A stretch of 64,000 bases of DNA. Source: Pseudomonas sp. SCA2728.1_7. GTDB taxonomy: Bacteria; Pseudomonadota; Gammaproteobacteria; Pseudomonadales; Pseudomonadaceae. The DNA is taken from contig NZ_CP073104.1 in the NCBI RefSeq assembly GCF_018138145.1, positions 930,001 through 994,000 on the forward strand, written 5' to 3'. Made by a program: the position numbers and the translations under genes. This document shows, one piece after another, positions 35,823 to 45,298 of the stretch (positions are counted from its first letter, which is position 1; every line of letters begins with the position of its first letter). Under the pieces are notes generated by a model that worked only from the letters and a program-made list of their open reading frames with translations, was not told the origin of the DNA and ran no database searches.

Positions 35823-37240
35823 GTCTGAAAGTCTTCCTGCCGAGTCTGCTGGTGCTGGCCCTCAGCGCCTGCGCTGTCGGCCCCGACTACAAGACCCCAG
35901 CCACGGAGGCGGCCAATATCACGGCCGTCACCGACGGCGCCGCCGGGCAAAAGAACTTCGACCGTTCGAAATTCGAAGGCATCTGGTGGCAGCAATTCGA
36001 TGATCCGACCCTCAACCAGTTGGTGACCCAATCGCTGCAAGGCAACCGTGAACTGCGCGTGGCGTTCGCCCGCTGGAAAGCCGCCCGGGCGATCCGCGAC
36101 GACGCCAGCAACGATGCGATGCCGACCATCACCAGCCGCGCCAGCAGTGACTTGGCCAAGGGACAAATCCCTGGCCAGACCACCAACCGGGTCAATAGCG
36201 AACGCTATGACCTCGGTCTGGACATGGCCTGGGAACTGGACCTGTTTGGCCGCATCCAGCGCAATCTGGAAGCCAGCGACGCTGACCAGCAAGCGGCCGA
36301 AGCCGATCTGTATCAACTGCAAGTCACCATGATTGCCGAACTGGTCGACGCTTACGGTCAACTGCGTGGCGCTCAGCTGCGCGAAAAGATCGCCGTGGCC
36401 AACCTGAACAACCAGCAGGAATCGCGCAAGATCACCATCAGCCTGCGTGACGCCGGTGTCGGTGATCAGCTCGACGTCGAACGTGCCGATGCACGTCTGG
36501 CTTCGGTCGAAGCCAGCGTGCCGCAATTGCAGGCAGAACAGGTTCGGCAGAAAAACCGTATCGCTACCCTCTTGGGCGAGCGTCCGGACAAACTGACCGT
36601 CGATCTGAGTCCAAAAGACCTGCCAGCGATTGCCAAGGCCCTGCCAATCGGTGATCCGGGTGAACTGCTGCAGCGTCGTCCGGACATTCTCAGCGCTGAG
36701 CGCAATCTGGCTTCGGCCACGGCGCGCATTGGCGTGGCGAAAGCCGATCTGTTCCCACGGGTCAGCCTCAGCGGCTTCCTCGGCTGGACGGCCGGGCGTG
36801 GTTCGCAGATCGGTTCCTCGGCGGCCAACGCCTGGGCACTCGGCCCGAGCATTACATGGGCAGCGTTCGACCTTGGCAGCGTACGCGCCCGTTTGCGTGG
36901 CGCCGATGCTGAAGCCGAAGGCGCACTGGCGACTTACGAGCAACAAGTGCTGCTGGCCCTGGAAGAGTCGGAAAACGCCTTCAGCGATTACGGCAAACGT
37001 CAGCAACGCCTGATCTCGCTGATACGTCAGAGCGAATCAAGCCGCAAGGCTGCCGACCTCGCTGAAATCCGCTATCGCGAAGGCACGACCGACTTCCTTG
37101 TGTTGCTCGACGCGCAGCGCGAACGGTTGAACGCCGAAGACAGTCAGGCCCAGGCTGAAGTCGACCTGTATCGCGGCATCGTCGCGATCTACAAGGCCCT
37201 TGGCGGCGGCTGGCAACCGGAGACTGTTGCCAGCAAGTAA
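35819..37240 (+). CDS. oprN: Outer-membrane efflux channel, OprN type
   Basis: The 473-residue protein is a TolC/OprM-type outer-membrane factor. It starts with a lipoprotein signal (MSLKVFLPSLLVLALSAC), has the N-terminal signature AVGPDYKTPATEAANI, two OEP repeats of long helices and strands, and a Gly-rich hinge AVGPSI-type region (LGPSITWAAFDLGSVRARL). It forms the exit duct for MexEF. Overlap with mexF by four bases indicates coupled translation, and a strong terminator follows. Confidence 0.93.
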   Translation: MSLKVFLPSLLVLALSACAVGPDYKTPATEAANITAVTDGAAGQKNFDRSKFEGIWWQQFDDPTLNQLVTQSLQGNRELRVAFARWKAARAIRDDASNDAMPTITSRASSDLAKGQIPGQTTNRVNSERYDLGLDMAWELDLFGRIQRNLEASDADQQAAEADLYQLQVTMIAELVDAYGQLRGAQLREKIAVANLNNQQESRKITISLRDAGVGDQLDVERADARLASVEASVPQLQAEQVRQKNRIATLLGERPDKLTVDLSPKDLPAIAKALPIGDPGELLQRRPDILSAERNLASATARIGVAKADLFPRVSLSGFLGWTAGRGSQIGSSAANAWALGPSITWAAFDLGSVRARLRGADAEAEGALATYEQQVLLALEESENAFSDYGKRQQRLISLIRQSESSRKAADLAEIRYREGTTDFLVLLDAQRERLNAEDSQAQAEVDLYRGIVAIYKALGGGWQPETVASK

Positions 37241-37289
37241 TCGATTGTTAAAGAGCTCCTTTGGTTGGCCGCAACCAACCAAATTTTTT

Positions 37290-37324
37290 GCCCCGCGTAT
37301 CATTCGGTCGCGGGGCTTTTTTTT
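37290..37324 (+). terminator. Rho-independent terminator of mexEF-oprN
   Basis: GCCCCGCG pairs with CGCGGGGC, followed by eight T. A second hairpin TTGGTTG/CAACCAA sits just upstream at about 37261-37280. Confidence 0.9.
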
Positions 37325-37345
37325 CATTTTTGATCAATGAAATCT

Positions 37346-37434
37346 AGTGGGAGCGAGCCTGCTCGCGAATGCGGTGTGTCAGGCGACACCATTGGGGCTG
37401 ATCCAACGCATTCGCGAGCAGGCTCGCTCCCACA
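37346..37434. repeat. REPIN (paired REP palindromes)
   Basis: GTGGGAGCGAGCCTGCTCGC at the left is answered by its reverse complement at the right across a 40-base variable centre with AATGCG/CGCATT extending the stem. It lies between the oprN terminator and the convergent HlyD-type gene, and is a variant of the three REPINs in the mtl operon. Confidence 0.9.
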
Positions 37435-37438
37435 GGGG

Positions 37439-38404
37439 TTAACGGTGTTCTTTGGATTGGGTGTCTTCCAGCACGGTGACGGTCGCTGTGGTGCCCGCAC
37501 GCAGGCGGTTCTTGCCGGCATAGTCGCCATCAATGTCGATCCGCACCGGCACCCGCTGTGCCAGTTTTACCCAGGTGTAGCTCGGGTTGATGTTGGCCAG
37601 CAGCCGGCTGCCCGGCGCGTTTTCCCGGTCGGCAATGGCAAAGGCAATGCTCTGCACCGTACCGCCGAAAGTCTCCCCGCTCATCAATTGAACCCGTACC
37701 CGATCACCCTCTGTAATCCGCGGTAATTTGGTTTCTTCGAAATAGCCGCTGATGTAGAACGAGTCACTGTCGACCAGTGCCAATAAAGCCCCACCGCTCA
37801 CCGCGTAGTCACCTTCACGGGTCAGCAGGTTGGTGACATAACCGCTCACAGGGGACTCGACGCGGGTGCGCTGCAAGTCCAGTTCGGCTTGGGTCAGCGC
37901 GGCAATCGCCAACTGCACGTTGGCCTCGGCCAGACCGAGATTGGCCTGATTGCGTAGAAGATCCGCCTGGGCCACCGCGACATCGGTACTGGATTTTTCC
38001 CACTCTTCCCCGGAAATCGCAAAACCCTGCTTGAGCGTACGCCGCCGGCGTTCTTCGCTTTGCCGCTGCTTGAGCAAGGCCTCACTGGCTACAATTGCCG
38101 CTTGCGACTGACCCAGCGTTGCCTTTGCGACTTCCACCTCACGGCGCGAGTGTTCCACCGCGAGGCGGTAGCGCGCCGGGTCGATCTCCATCAACAATTG
38201 ACCCTTGTCGACATGCTGGTTGTCCTGCACGGCCAGACTGACAATACGCCCGGAGACATCCGCCGACAGCGTCACCACATCGGCTCTGACCCGCGCATCG
38301 CGAGTCCACGGCGCGCGGGTGTAATGCTCCCAGGCAAACCAGCCGAGGACGATCGCCAACAGCACCACTGCCAACGTGATCAATCGCGTGAATAACACTT
38401 TCAA
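37439..38404 (-). CDS. HlyD-family membrane-fusion protein, AaeA/EmrA-like
   Basis: The 321-residue adaptor has one N-terminal membrane helix (LFTRLITLAVVLLAIVLGWF), a biotinyl-lipoyl hairpin around a long helical pair (VTLSADVSGRIVSLAVQDNQ, then RVESPVSGYVTNLLTREGDY), and a beta-barrel end. It is the periplasmic adaptor of the FUSC pump encoded upstream. Gene order on this strand is FUSC, DUF1656, HlyD, the same components as AaeB, AaeX and AaeA of E. coli, which export aromatic acids. The substrate here is not known. Confidence 0.9.
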   Translation of the reverse strand: MKVLFTRLITLAVVLLAIVLGWFAWEHYTRAPWTRDARVRADVVTLSADVSGRIVSLAVQDNQHVDKGQLLMEIDPARYRLAVEHSRREVEVAKATLGQSQAAIVASEALLKQRQSEERRRRTLKQGFAISGEEWEKSSTDVAVAQADLLRNQANLGLAEANVQLAIAALTQAELDLQRTRVESPVSGYVTNLLTREGDYAVSGGALLALVDSDSFYISGYFEETKLPRITEGDRVRVQLMSGETFGGTVQSIAFAIADRENAPGSRLLANINPSYTWVKLAQRVPVRIDIDGDYAGKNRLRAGTTATVTVLEDTQSKEHR

Positions 38405-38408
38405 GGCA

Positions 38409-38609
38409 TCAGGCTCCCATCAGCAAAATCAGCGTGGCACAGACGCAGGCATACAAAGCGCCTTCGAACAGCGCTTCATGCCAGACCAGACGCAGCACAC
38501 CCAGACGCCGTAACCCCCAGTCGAGCAGCATGAATATCGGTATGGCCAACAGCAACGCCTGGGCAATGGGCGGCAGGTAGACACCGCCAATCTCGAAATC
38601 AATGGGCAA
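38409..38609 (-). CDS. DUF1656 small membrane protein (AaeX-like), TTG start
   Basis: The 66-residue product, read from TTG as MPIDFEIGGVYLPPIAQALL, has two hydrophobic helices and matches the AaeX/DUF1656 family start PIDFEIGGVY. The longer ATG frame reaches 38651 but adds residues foreign to the family. TTG at 38609 has a GGAAGGAG site about nine bases upstream and overlaps the FUSC stop by 11 bases, so translation is probably coupled. It stands between the FUSC pump and the HlyD adaptor. Confidence 0.85.
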   Translation of the reverse strand: MPIDFEIGGVYLPPIAQALLLAIPIFMLLDWGLRRLGVLRLVWHEALFEGALYACVCATLILLMGA

Positions 38610-40746
38610 GGGCTGCTTCTCCTTCCGGAACAGAGTGCTGGATAGCGTCACCGTGGCGTTGTAGAAATGACACGACGATCAACAGGGCCACACGCATACG
38701 AAACAGCGACCAGACATGCTCATGGCTGGCGACGTGCAGTTCATCCAGTTCATCGCCCAATGTATGCAGCGTGGTCATCAATGGCGCCAGTTCGACATCC
38801 TGCCGCCCGGCGACAAAGCGCCCGGTCTTGCGCACGGCCGATGCCAGACGCTGAATGAAGGCGTCCGTCAGCAGCGCATTGTTTTGCGCCTGCTGCCGCA
38901 ACTGGTGCATTGCCACACCGAGTGCCACGCAAGCGAGGCTGATTTCATAGAGTTGCTGCATGGCCCGGTTGTTCACCGCTGGCAGCAGGCCGAGCATGCT
39001 GGTCAGGCGATCGACCATGCGGCTTTCAAAGGCAAACTGTTGTTCATCGGTCGCCGGGGTTTTGCTCAGTGCATACACCTGCTCGCGCGCTTCGTTGTAC
39101 AAGCGGCGAAGGCGCCACGCCGGGCGAAACGGGAAAATCCACGCGTAAACGATCAGGGCAAGCATGGCCGCACTGACGTAGGCTCCGGCAAATTCGAACC
39201 ATTGAATCGCGGTGTTCTGCCCGGTCCCGACATTCTGCGGGCCGAGCATGAGGAAACTCGACAACCCCAACCCCATGCCGATGCCCGCCGTCGCCGGACT
39301 GGCCAGACCGATTGCGATCACATACAGCAGCGGCGCCAGCAGCAATGCCAACAGCTCGAAATCACTGATCGCCGGCACCAGCATGAATTGATAGAGCGCC
39401 GAGACCACCAGCGCCAGCCCCAAGCCTCGGGCATAACTCTGTGCGGCCATGAGGGGACGCGGAAACGTCGCCATCAGCGAACAGAGAATTCCCACCAGAA
39501 TCATCCCGCCCCGTGCGCCGTCCCAAGCGGTTTCGATCCAGATCAACCCGGCCACCAGCAACGCGGTGAAGGCACGAATCGCGTTCATCGACGCCAGGGT
39601 GAAATCCAGATGCAGCGGGCTGACCTGACCGCGATAGAGGCAACTGGCCTCGCGCCCTTCCTGGATGGCATCGCTCAATTCGAGGATCTGTTCCAGTTGC
39701 TGCAACAGCCGCGCCTGCTCCCAGCGCAACGCCCAGGCCAGTGAACGCAACGTGGCGCTCATGTCTTCAGTCAGTTGTTCGGCCTGATAAGCCAGCGCCT
39801 CGAACTGTTGCTGCAGCGTGATAAACCGGTGACGTGTGGGCTCGGGCAGCGATCGCCCCTGCTCGGCCAACTGATCAAGAAGCGCCAGTTCGTCCGCACG
39901 CAGGCGCTGGATGTCCAATGGCAGATCACCTTCCCAGCGCTCGGTGAGCAGTTCGCGCTGATGGCGTAGCGCGGTCAATCGCGAGGTCAACAACATCAGC
40001 TGGTTGCCCAACAGCAGTACCAGATGGTTGGCGCTGCGTAATCGTGGTGCATCGAAATACAAGTGCCGGCGCAGGCCTTCGAGGGCACTGATCTCACCGA
40101 GCAATTGCATTTGCCGACGCTGGAAATCGGCCTCGCTTTCTTCCGTGCGAAGGACCGCCGCAGCGTGACTGGCGGCCAGTTTGATGACTTGATCGACTTT
40201 GGCGAAATATCCCTTGGCCACCGCTTGCGGGCGTGCCGTCAACAGGCTGACTACGCATACGCAGGCCACGGCCAGCAAGGTTTCGGTGACGCGGGTAACC
40301 GCCAGTAAAAAGGTGCCATCCTGATCCGGAATCGCCAGCAACGCCACGACTACAGCGGTATAACCACTGAGCACAAAGGCTTGCGAGCTGGTGTAGCGCA
40401 GTAGCGTGCCGCCGGCGGTGCACAGCGCCAGCCACAGGGCCAGGGTGGTAATGAATGGCAGCGGTGCCTGAGGAAAGATCGCCATGATCAATACCGCCAC
40501 CGCCGCCCCGAGGGTCGTGCCGATCACCTGACCGAAGCTGCGTGCCAGCGCCATCCCGGCCAACGGCTGGCTGACAATGACCACTGCCATGATCGACCAC
40601 TTCGGCTGATCGAGATCGAACAAGAACGCCAGGTACAGCGTCAGCAAGCCCGCCACGATGGTTCGCAGGGCAAACAGCAAGGCGGCCTGACCGGGGTGGA
40701 TCACGGCTCGGAAATAATTGAACAGGGCTTGCATGGGCACACTCAT
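38599..40746 (-). CDS. FUSC-family (AaeB-like) efflux protein
   Basis: This protein of about 715 residues has two sets of six membrane helices (first near 12-160, second near 370-510) with a cytoplasmic helical domain after each, as in AaeB and related aromatic-acid exporters. PKWSIMAVVIVSQPLAGMAL in the first set is the FUSC hallmark. The open frame begins at 40833; the ATG at 40746 gives MSVPMQALFNYFRAV, close to family starts, with only a weak AGAAG site, and M34 at 40734 is an alternative. It heads the DUF1656/HlyD operon and is divergent from the TPR gene. Confidence 0.9.
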   Translation of the reverse strand: MSVPMQALFNYFRAVIHPGQAALLFALRTIVAGLLTLYLAFLFDLDQPKWSIMAVVIVSQPLAGMALARSFGQVIGTTLGAAVAVLIMAIFPQAPLPFITTLALWLALCTAGGTLLRYTSSQAFVLSGYTAVVVALLAIPDQDGTFLLAVTRVTETLLAVACVCVVSLLTARPQAVAKGYFAKVDQVIKLAASHAAAVLRTEESEADFQRRQMQLLGEISALEGLRRHLYFDAPRLRSANHLVLLLGNQLMLLTSRLTALRHQRELLTERWEGDLPLDIQRLRADELALLDQLAEQGRSLPEPTRHRFITLQQQFEALAYQAEQLTEDMSATLRSLAWALRWEQARLLQQLEQILELSDAIQEGREASCLYRGQVSPLHLDFTLASMNAIRAFTALLVAGLIWIETAWDGARGGMILVGILCSLMATFPRPLMAAQSYARGLGLALVVSALYQFMLVPAISDFELLALLLAPLLYVIAIGLASPATAGIGMGLGLSSFLMLGPQNVGTGQNTAIQWFEFAGAYVSAAMLALIVYAWIFPFRPAWRLRRLYNEAREQVYALSKTPATDEQQFAFESRMVDRLTSMLGLLPAVNNRAMQQLYEISLACVALGVAMHQLRQQAQNNALLTDAFIQRLASAVRKTGRFVAGRQDVELAPLMTTLHTLGDELDELHVASHEHVWSLFRMRVALLIVVSFLQRHGDAIQHSVPEGEAALAH

Positions 40747-40905
40747 CGAAACGACTTCTGCAAGCGTAGACACTGCATCGAAAGCCTGACGGGTAACTGA
40801 GTCGACGCAGCTTGTAGGGCGATTCGCATCCACAGGGTTTGACTCGTGGCCCGACCTGACCGAAGCTTGCCGCTCTGCTCAAGTACGCCTGTTTCGGAAA
40901 CCTGC

Positions 40906-41961
40906 ATGCCTCAGTCTCGCCGCTACCTGCTTATCAGCCTGGGCCTTGTGCTTGTCGTCGTCGTGGCCTGGCTGTCGGTGCGCAGCACCGTCCCGGTCAT
41001 ACCCGATGCAATCAAGCACGGTTATAGCGAAGCGCTCGATGCTGCCCGCAAGGGTCAACCGGGCGCGGCGCGTCAGTTGTATCAGCAACTGGGCCGCCCG
41101 GACATTTCGGTCAAACGCCGCGTGTGGCTGCATGGCGAGCTGCCTAACTACCCGAGTCCACAGGCGTTGAAACTGGCCGACACCGACCTGCAGAACGAAG
41201 CCGCCGCCGTGCGGCTGGCGGCGATCAAAAGCGTGGTGGGCCTGGTGCCGGGCGGGCAACGCAGCCTGTTGCTCGGGCCGATGCTCGAGGATGACGACCA
41301 AACCGTGCGCTTTGCCGCGATCAACGCCCTGCTCGGCTTGACGCCGGATGAACTGGGTCTGTATTTCGCGCCGTTGCAACAAGCGATCGACGGCTGGGAA
41401 CAAACGCTCAAGGCGCAGCCGGAAAGCGCCACGAACTACGCGCAACTGGCCCGACTGCATATCCATAACGCCGAGCTGAAAGAGGCACAGGTCGCGCTCG
41501 ACAATACCCTGCGCCTGGAACCCGGCAATCTGCAGGCGCTGGTGATGCAGATCGATGTTCTCGATCGCCAGGGCCAGACCGACGCCGCCCGGCAACTGCT
41601 GGTCAAGCAGCTCAAAGCACAACCCGATTCTGCTTACCTGCAACATGCCTTGGGTCTCTGGCTGTTGCATCACGATCAGCGCGAATACGCCCTGCTCGGT
41701 TTGTCCAAAGCCGTCGAGCTGGAACCCGACAACAAGGATTATCGCTACGACCTCGCCACCACCCTGCACAGCGCCGAAGAACTGGAAGCGGCGCAAAACC
41801 AGTTGCAGGAAATCGTTCAGCGTCACCCCGCTGACCGCAAGGCGCGGGTGTTGCTGATCAACTACTGGAAAGAGAGCGGCCAATTGCAGAACGTGCAGAT
41901 TCTGTTGGCGCAGCTGGAACAGCTCAACCCGGATGATCCGGCCTTGCAGCAGGGTCTCTGA
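40906..41961 (+). CDS. Membrane-anchored HEAT/TPR repeat protein
   Basis: This 351-residue protein has an N-terminal membrane helix (about 6-25; YLLISLGLVLVVVVAWLSV), a HEAT-like stretch (about 80-155; AAAVRLAAIKSVVGLVPGG, DQTVRFAAINALLGLTPDE), then four or so TPR units (NYAQLARLHIHNAELKEAQ and onward to 345). A similar HEAT-then-TPR tail occurs on some multihaem cytochrome partners, but there are no CxxCH motifs here. It probably scaffolds a protein complex at the membrane. The ATG at 40906 is chosen over 40846 because the upstream residues are not protein-like. Confidence 0.8.
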   Translation: MPQSRRYLLISLGLVLVVVVAWLSVRSTVPVIPDAIKHGYSEALDAARKGQPGAARQLYQQLGRPDISVKRRVWLHGELPNYPSPQALKLADTDLQNEAAAVRLAAIKSVVGLVPGGQRSLLLGPMLEDDDQTVRFAAINALLGLTPDELGLYFAPLQQAIDGWEQTLKAQPESATNYAQLARLHIHNAELKEAQVALDNTLRLEPGNLQALVMQIDVLDRQGQTDAARQLLVKQLKAQPDSAYLQHALGLWLLHHDQREYALLGLSKAVELEPDNKDYRYDLATTLHSAEELEAAQNQLQEIVQRHPADRKARVLLINYWKESGQLQNVQILLAQLEQLNPDDPALQQGL

Positions 41962-42092
41962 GCCACTTTTGACCGTTCAATCGACACATTTGGCAAGGAA
42001 TTTCGGAACTGCCATCACGGCGCAAGGTCAAGTTATTCAGACCGCTCGATAAGTTGGCGGCCTCGCTTCCCTTAGTCATGAGAGGGCATTTT

Positions 42093-43595
42093 TTGTCTAC
42101 TTCTAACGAGTTGATCAGTGCGAAAGCCGCTACCGGCATTGTGGGTCTGGATGACATCCTCGCCGGTGGTCTGTCTCGCGGTCATGTTTTTTTGCTGGAG
42201 GGTGAACCCGGTACCGGCAAAACCACGGTCGCTTTGCATTTTCTCTTGGCCGGCGCGAAAGCCGGCGAGCGCTCGTTGTACATCACGCTCTCGGAAACCG
42301 AGCGCGAATTAAGGCAAGGGGCGTTGTCCCACGGTTGGACGCTGGATGACAACATCAAGATCTTCGAGCTGACGCCCCCGGAAAGCCTGCTCAATGCTGA
42401 ACACCAGCAGAGCCTGCTGTACTCCTCCGACCTGGAACTGGGCGAAGCCACCAAGCAGATTTTCGAAGCGGTCGAACGCTTCAAACCTACGCGTGTGGTG
42501 CTCGACAGCTTGTCCGAGATCCGTTTGCTGGCGCAGAGTTCGTTGCGTTATCGCCGACAGATTCTGGCGATCAAGCATTACTTCGTGCGTTATAACGCCA
42601 CCGTACTGCTGCTCGACGACCTGACCACCGAGTCCCTCGACAAAACCGTGCACAGCGTGGCCCACGGGGTGATTCGTCTTGAAGAACTGACACCCAACTA
42701 CGGCGCCGAGCGCCGACGCGTGCGGGTGGTCAAGTACCGTGGCCAGAAGTATCGCGGTGGTTTCCATGACTTCACCATCATGGGCGATGGCGTGCATGTG
42801 TTCCCACGGCTGGTGGCGGCTGAACATCGCGGCGACTATGCGCGTTTGCAGCTGTCCAGCGGCATCCCGGAAATGGACGCCCTGCTCGGCGGCGGCATCG
42901 AAACCGGCTCCAGTACGCTGATTCTCGGCCCTGCCGGTACCGGTAAATCGCTGATCTCGATGATCTTCGCCGCCGCTGCGGTACTACGCGGGGAAAAAGC
43001 CGCGCTGTTTATCTTCGATGAAGAACTCGGCCTGCTGTTCGAACGCATGAAAAACATCGGCATCGACCTCAAGGCGCTGCAAGCCACCGGTAATCTGTTG
43101 ATCGAACAGGTCGACGCCGCCGAACTGTCGCCGGGCGAGTTCTCTCATCGCGTGCGGCGCTGCGTCGATGAAGGTCAAATCAAAACCGTGGTCATCGACA
43201 GCATCAACGGCTATCAGGCGGCAATGCCGGAAGAAAACGCGCTGGTGCTACACATGCACGAACTGTTGCTGTACCTGAACCGCAAAGGTGCGGCGACCTT
43301 CATGACCGTTGCCCAACATGGTCTGGTTGGCGACATGCAAGCGCCGGTCGACATTACTTATCTGGCTGACACGGTGATTCTGTTGCGCTACTTCGAAGCA
43401 CTGGGCAAAGTCCGCCGCGCGATCTCGATCATCAAGAAACGCACCGGCAGCCACGAATCGACCATTCGTGAATACCGCATTTCCACCCAAGGCATGACCA
43501 TCGGTGAACCACTGGAAGCCTTTCAGGGCGTACTGCGTGGCGTCCCCACCTACCTCGGCGCGAGTAACCCGCTGTTGCAGGAAGAGCACTTGTGA
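42093..43595 (+). CDS. KaiC-like circadian-type double ATPase
   Basis: The 500-residue protein has two RecA/KaiC domains with Walker A loops at about residues 37-45 (GEPGTGKTT) and 279-286 (GPAGTGKS). Walker B-like strands read VVLDSLSEIRLLAQ and TVVIDSINGYQAAM. KaiC relatives in non-cyanobacteria couple ATP hydrolysis to stress or developmental signalling. A TTG at 42093 follows GAGAGG at good spacing and gives MSTSNELISAKAATGI, the family-type start; an ATG at 42078 is possible. The hybrid kinase gene starts with GTG overlapping its TGA, so the two are translated together and probably work together. Confidence 0.9.
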   Translation: MSTSNELISAKAATGIVGLDDILAGGLSRGHVFLLEGEPGTGKTTVALHFLLAGAKAGERSLYITLSETERELRQGALSHGWTLDDNIKIFELTPPESLLNAEHQQSLLYSSDLELGEATKQIFEAVERFKPTRVVLDSLSEIRLLAQSSLRYRRQILAIKHYFVRYNATVLLLDDLTTESLDKTVHSVAHGVIRLEELTPNYGAERRRVRVVKYRGQKYRGGFHDFTIMGDGVHVFPRLVAAEHRGDYARLQLSSGIPEMDALLGGGIETGSSTLILGPAGTGKSLISMIFAAAAVLRGEKAALFIFDEELGLLFERMKNIGIDLKALQATGNLLIEQVDAAELSPGEFSHRVRRCVDEGQIKTVVIDSINGYQAAMPEENALVLHMHELLLYLNRKGAATFMTVAQHGLVGDMQAPVDITYLADTVILLRYFEALGKVRRAISIIKKRTGSHESTIREYRISTQGMTIGEPLEAFQGVLRGVPTYLGASNPLLQEEHL

Positions 43596-45262
43596 CGGTT
43601 CAAGTGCCGCTGGCCGAACGGGCGCTGATTCTGGCGCCCGTGGGTCGCGACAGCCAGATTGCGCTGATGATCCTCAAAGAGGCCGGCTACGGCGGAGTCG
43701 TCACGCCCGATCTGGGGTCGCTGTGCACGGAGCTCGAGCAAGGCGCCGGTCTGGTGCTGGTCGCCGCGGAAGCCTTGCGCGGGCCGGAACTGGAAGTGCT
43801 GTTCCGGCATCTGGAACAGCAACCTGCGTGGTCGGATCTGCCGATTGTGCTGTTGACCCATCACGGCGGCCAGGAACAAGGCCCCTCCTCGCGCCTGAGC
43901 GATCTGCTGGGCAACGTGACATTTCTTGAGCGACCGTTTCATCCGGCGACACTGGTCAGTATGGTCTCGGCCGCACTGCGCGGCCGACGACGACAGTACG
44001 AGGCCCGCGACCGGCTGATCGACTTGAGCGAAAGCGAACGGCGCCTGCAATCGACCTTGGAAACCCTTGAGCAACAAGTCGAGGAGCGTACCGCGCAACT
44101 GCGCCACAACGAAGAAGCACTGCGTCAGTCGCAGAAAATGGAAGCGGTCGGCCAACTCACCGGCGGCATCGCCCACGACTTCAACAACATGCTCACCGGC
44201 ATCATCGGCAGCCTTGAGTTGCTGCGTCGACGTCTGGCCCGTGGGCGCACGGATGACCTCGACAGTCTGATTGATCTAGGGGTGACCTCGGCCAACCGCG
44301 CTGCCGGTCTGACCCATCGTTTGCTGGCGTTTTCACGCCGCCAGTCGCTCGACTCCAAAGCCGTGCAGATGAACACGCTGGTGCTGTCCATGGGTGAGTT
44401 GCTGCAACGCAGCCTCAACGAAAGCATTCAACTGGACATGCGCCTCAACGACAAATTATGGGTGGCCGAGGCCGATCCCAATCAACTGGAAAGCGCCCTG
44501 CTCAACCTGGTGATCAATGCCCGCGACGCCATGCCCGACGGCGGCAAACTGGTGGTCGAGACCAGCAATCAAGTGCTCAAACGTGAATTCACTGAAGCCT
44601 ACAGCAACCTCGAACCCGGTGATTACGTGATGCTCAGTGTCACCGACAACGGCAGCGGCATGCCGCAAAGTGTCATCAACCGTGCGTTCGATCCTTTCTT
44701 CACCACCAAACCGATCGGCCAGGGCACGGGGCTGGGTCTGTCGATGATCTACGGTTTCAGCAAGCAGTCCCGTGGCCATGTCTCGATCGACAGCGAAATC
44801 GATGAAGGCACCACGGTCAGGCTTTATCTGCCGCGCTTTCGCGGTGAGGAACTGGCTAGCCCTGCCCCCGATGTTCAACAACTGCCAGATGCACTGGACG
44901 GCGAAACCGTGCTGATCGTCGAAGATGACCCGGCCGTACGCGTGCTGGTCTGCGCGGTACTTGGTGAGCTGGGTTATGCCTTTGTCGAAGCCTGGGATGC
45001 CGACAGCGCCGTGCCGATTCTGAACTCGACGCAGCGCATTGATCTGCTGATCAGCGATGTCGGCCTGCCGGGCATGAACGGCCGGCAACTGGCGGAAGTC
45101 GGCCGTCAATATCGGCCAGGTCTGAAGGTGTTGTTTATCACCGGATACGCCGAACACGCGGCGGTACGTGGCGGCTTCCTCGATTCAGGGATGCAGATGA
45201 TCACCAAACCGTTCACTTTTGACCTGTTGACCGCCAAGGTGCGGGAGATGATCAAAAGCTGA
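43592..45262 (+). CDS. Hybrid sensor histidine kinase/response regulator
   Basis: This 556-residue cytoplasmic protein has a degenerate receiver-like domain (about 8-125), a coiled coil (145-180), HisKA with the phosphorylated His in GGIAHDFNNM near 195, a HATPase_c domain (DNGSGM, GTGLGLSMIYGF), and a C-terminal receiver with the acceptor Asp in LLISDVGLPG and Lys in ITKPF. It has no membrane sensor, so input probably comes from the KaiC protein. It starts with GTG overlapping the kaiC-like stop as GTGA. A receiver gene converges on it across a short hairpin (CGGCCTGC/GCAGGCCG). Confidence 0.93.
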   Translation: MTVQVPLAERALILAPVGRDSQIALMILKEAGYGGVVTPDLGSLCTELEQGAGLVLVAAEALRGPELEVLFRHLEQQPAWSDLPIVLLTHHGGQEQGPSSRLSDLLGNVTFLERPFHPATLVSMVSAALRGRRRQYEARDRLIDLSESERRLQSTLETLEQQVEERTAQLRHNEEALRQSQKMEAVGQLTGGIAHDFNNMLTGIIGSLELLRRRLARGRTDDLDSLIDLGVTSANRAAGLTHRLLAFSRRQSLDSKAVQMNTLVLSMGELLQRSLNESIQLDMRLNDKLWVAEADPNQLESALLNLVINARDAMPDGGKLVVETSNQVLKREFTEAYSNLEPGDYVMLSVTDNGSGMPQSVINRAFDPFFTTKPIGQGTGLGLSMIYGFSKQSRGHVSIDSEIDEGTTVRLYLPRFRGEELASPAPDVQQLPDALDGETVLIVEDDPAVRVLVCAVLGELGYAFVEAWDADSAVPILNSTQRIDLLISDVGLPGMNGRQLAEVGRQYRPGLKVLFITGYAEHAAVRGGFLDSGMQMITKPFTFDLLTAKVREMIKS

Positions 45263-45298
45263 TCGGGAGAATACGGCCTGCTGAAGCAGGCCGGGTGG

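Noticed and set aside
41985..42040. Possible sigma-54 promoter (TGGCAAGG) before the KaiC gene
   Set aside because: The -24-like part is present but the -12 element (TTCGG instead of TTGC) does not match well enough.
45274..45293. CGGCCTGC/GCAGGCCG hairpin between convergent genes as terminator
   Set aside because: The stem is good but there is no T-run on either side, so it is mentioned only within the kinase entry.
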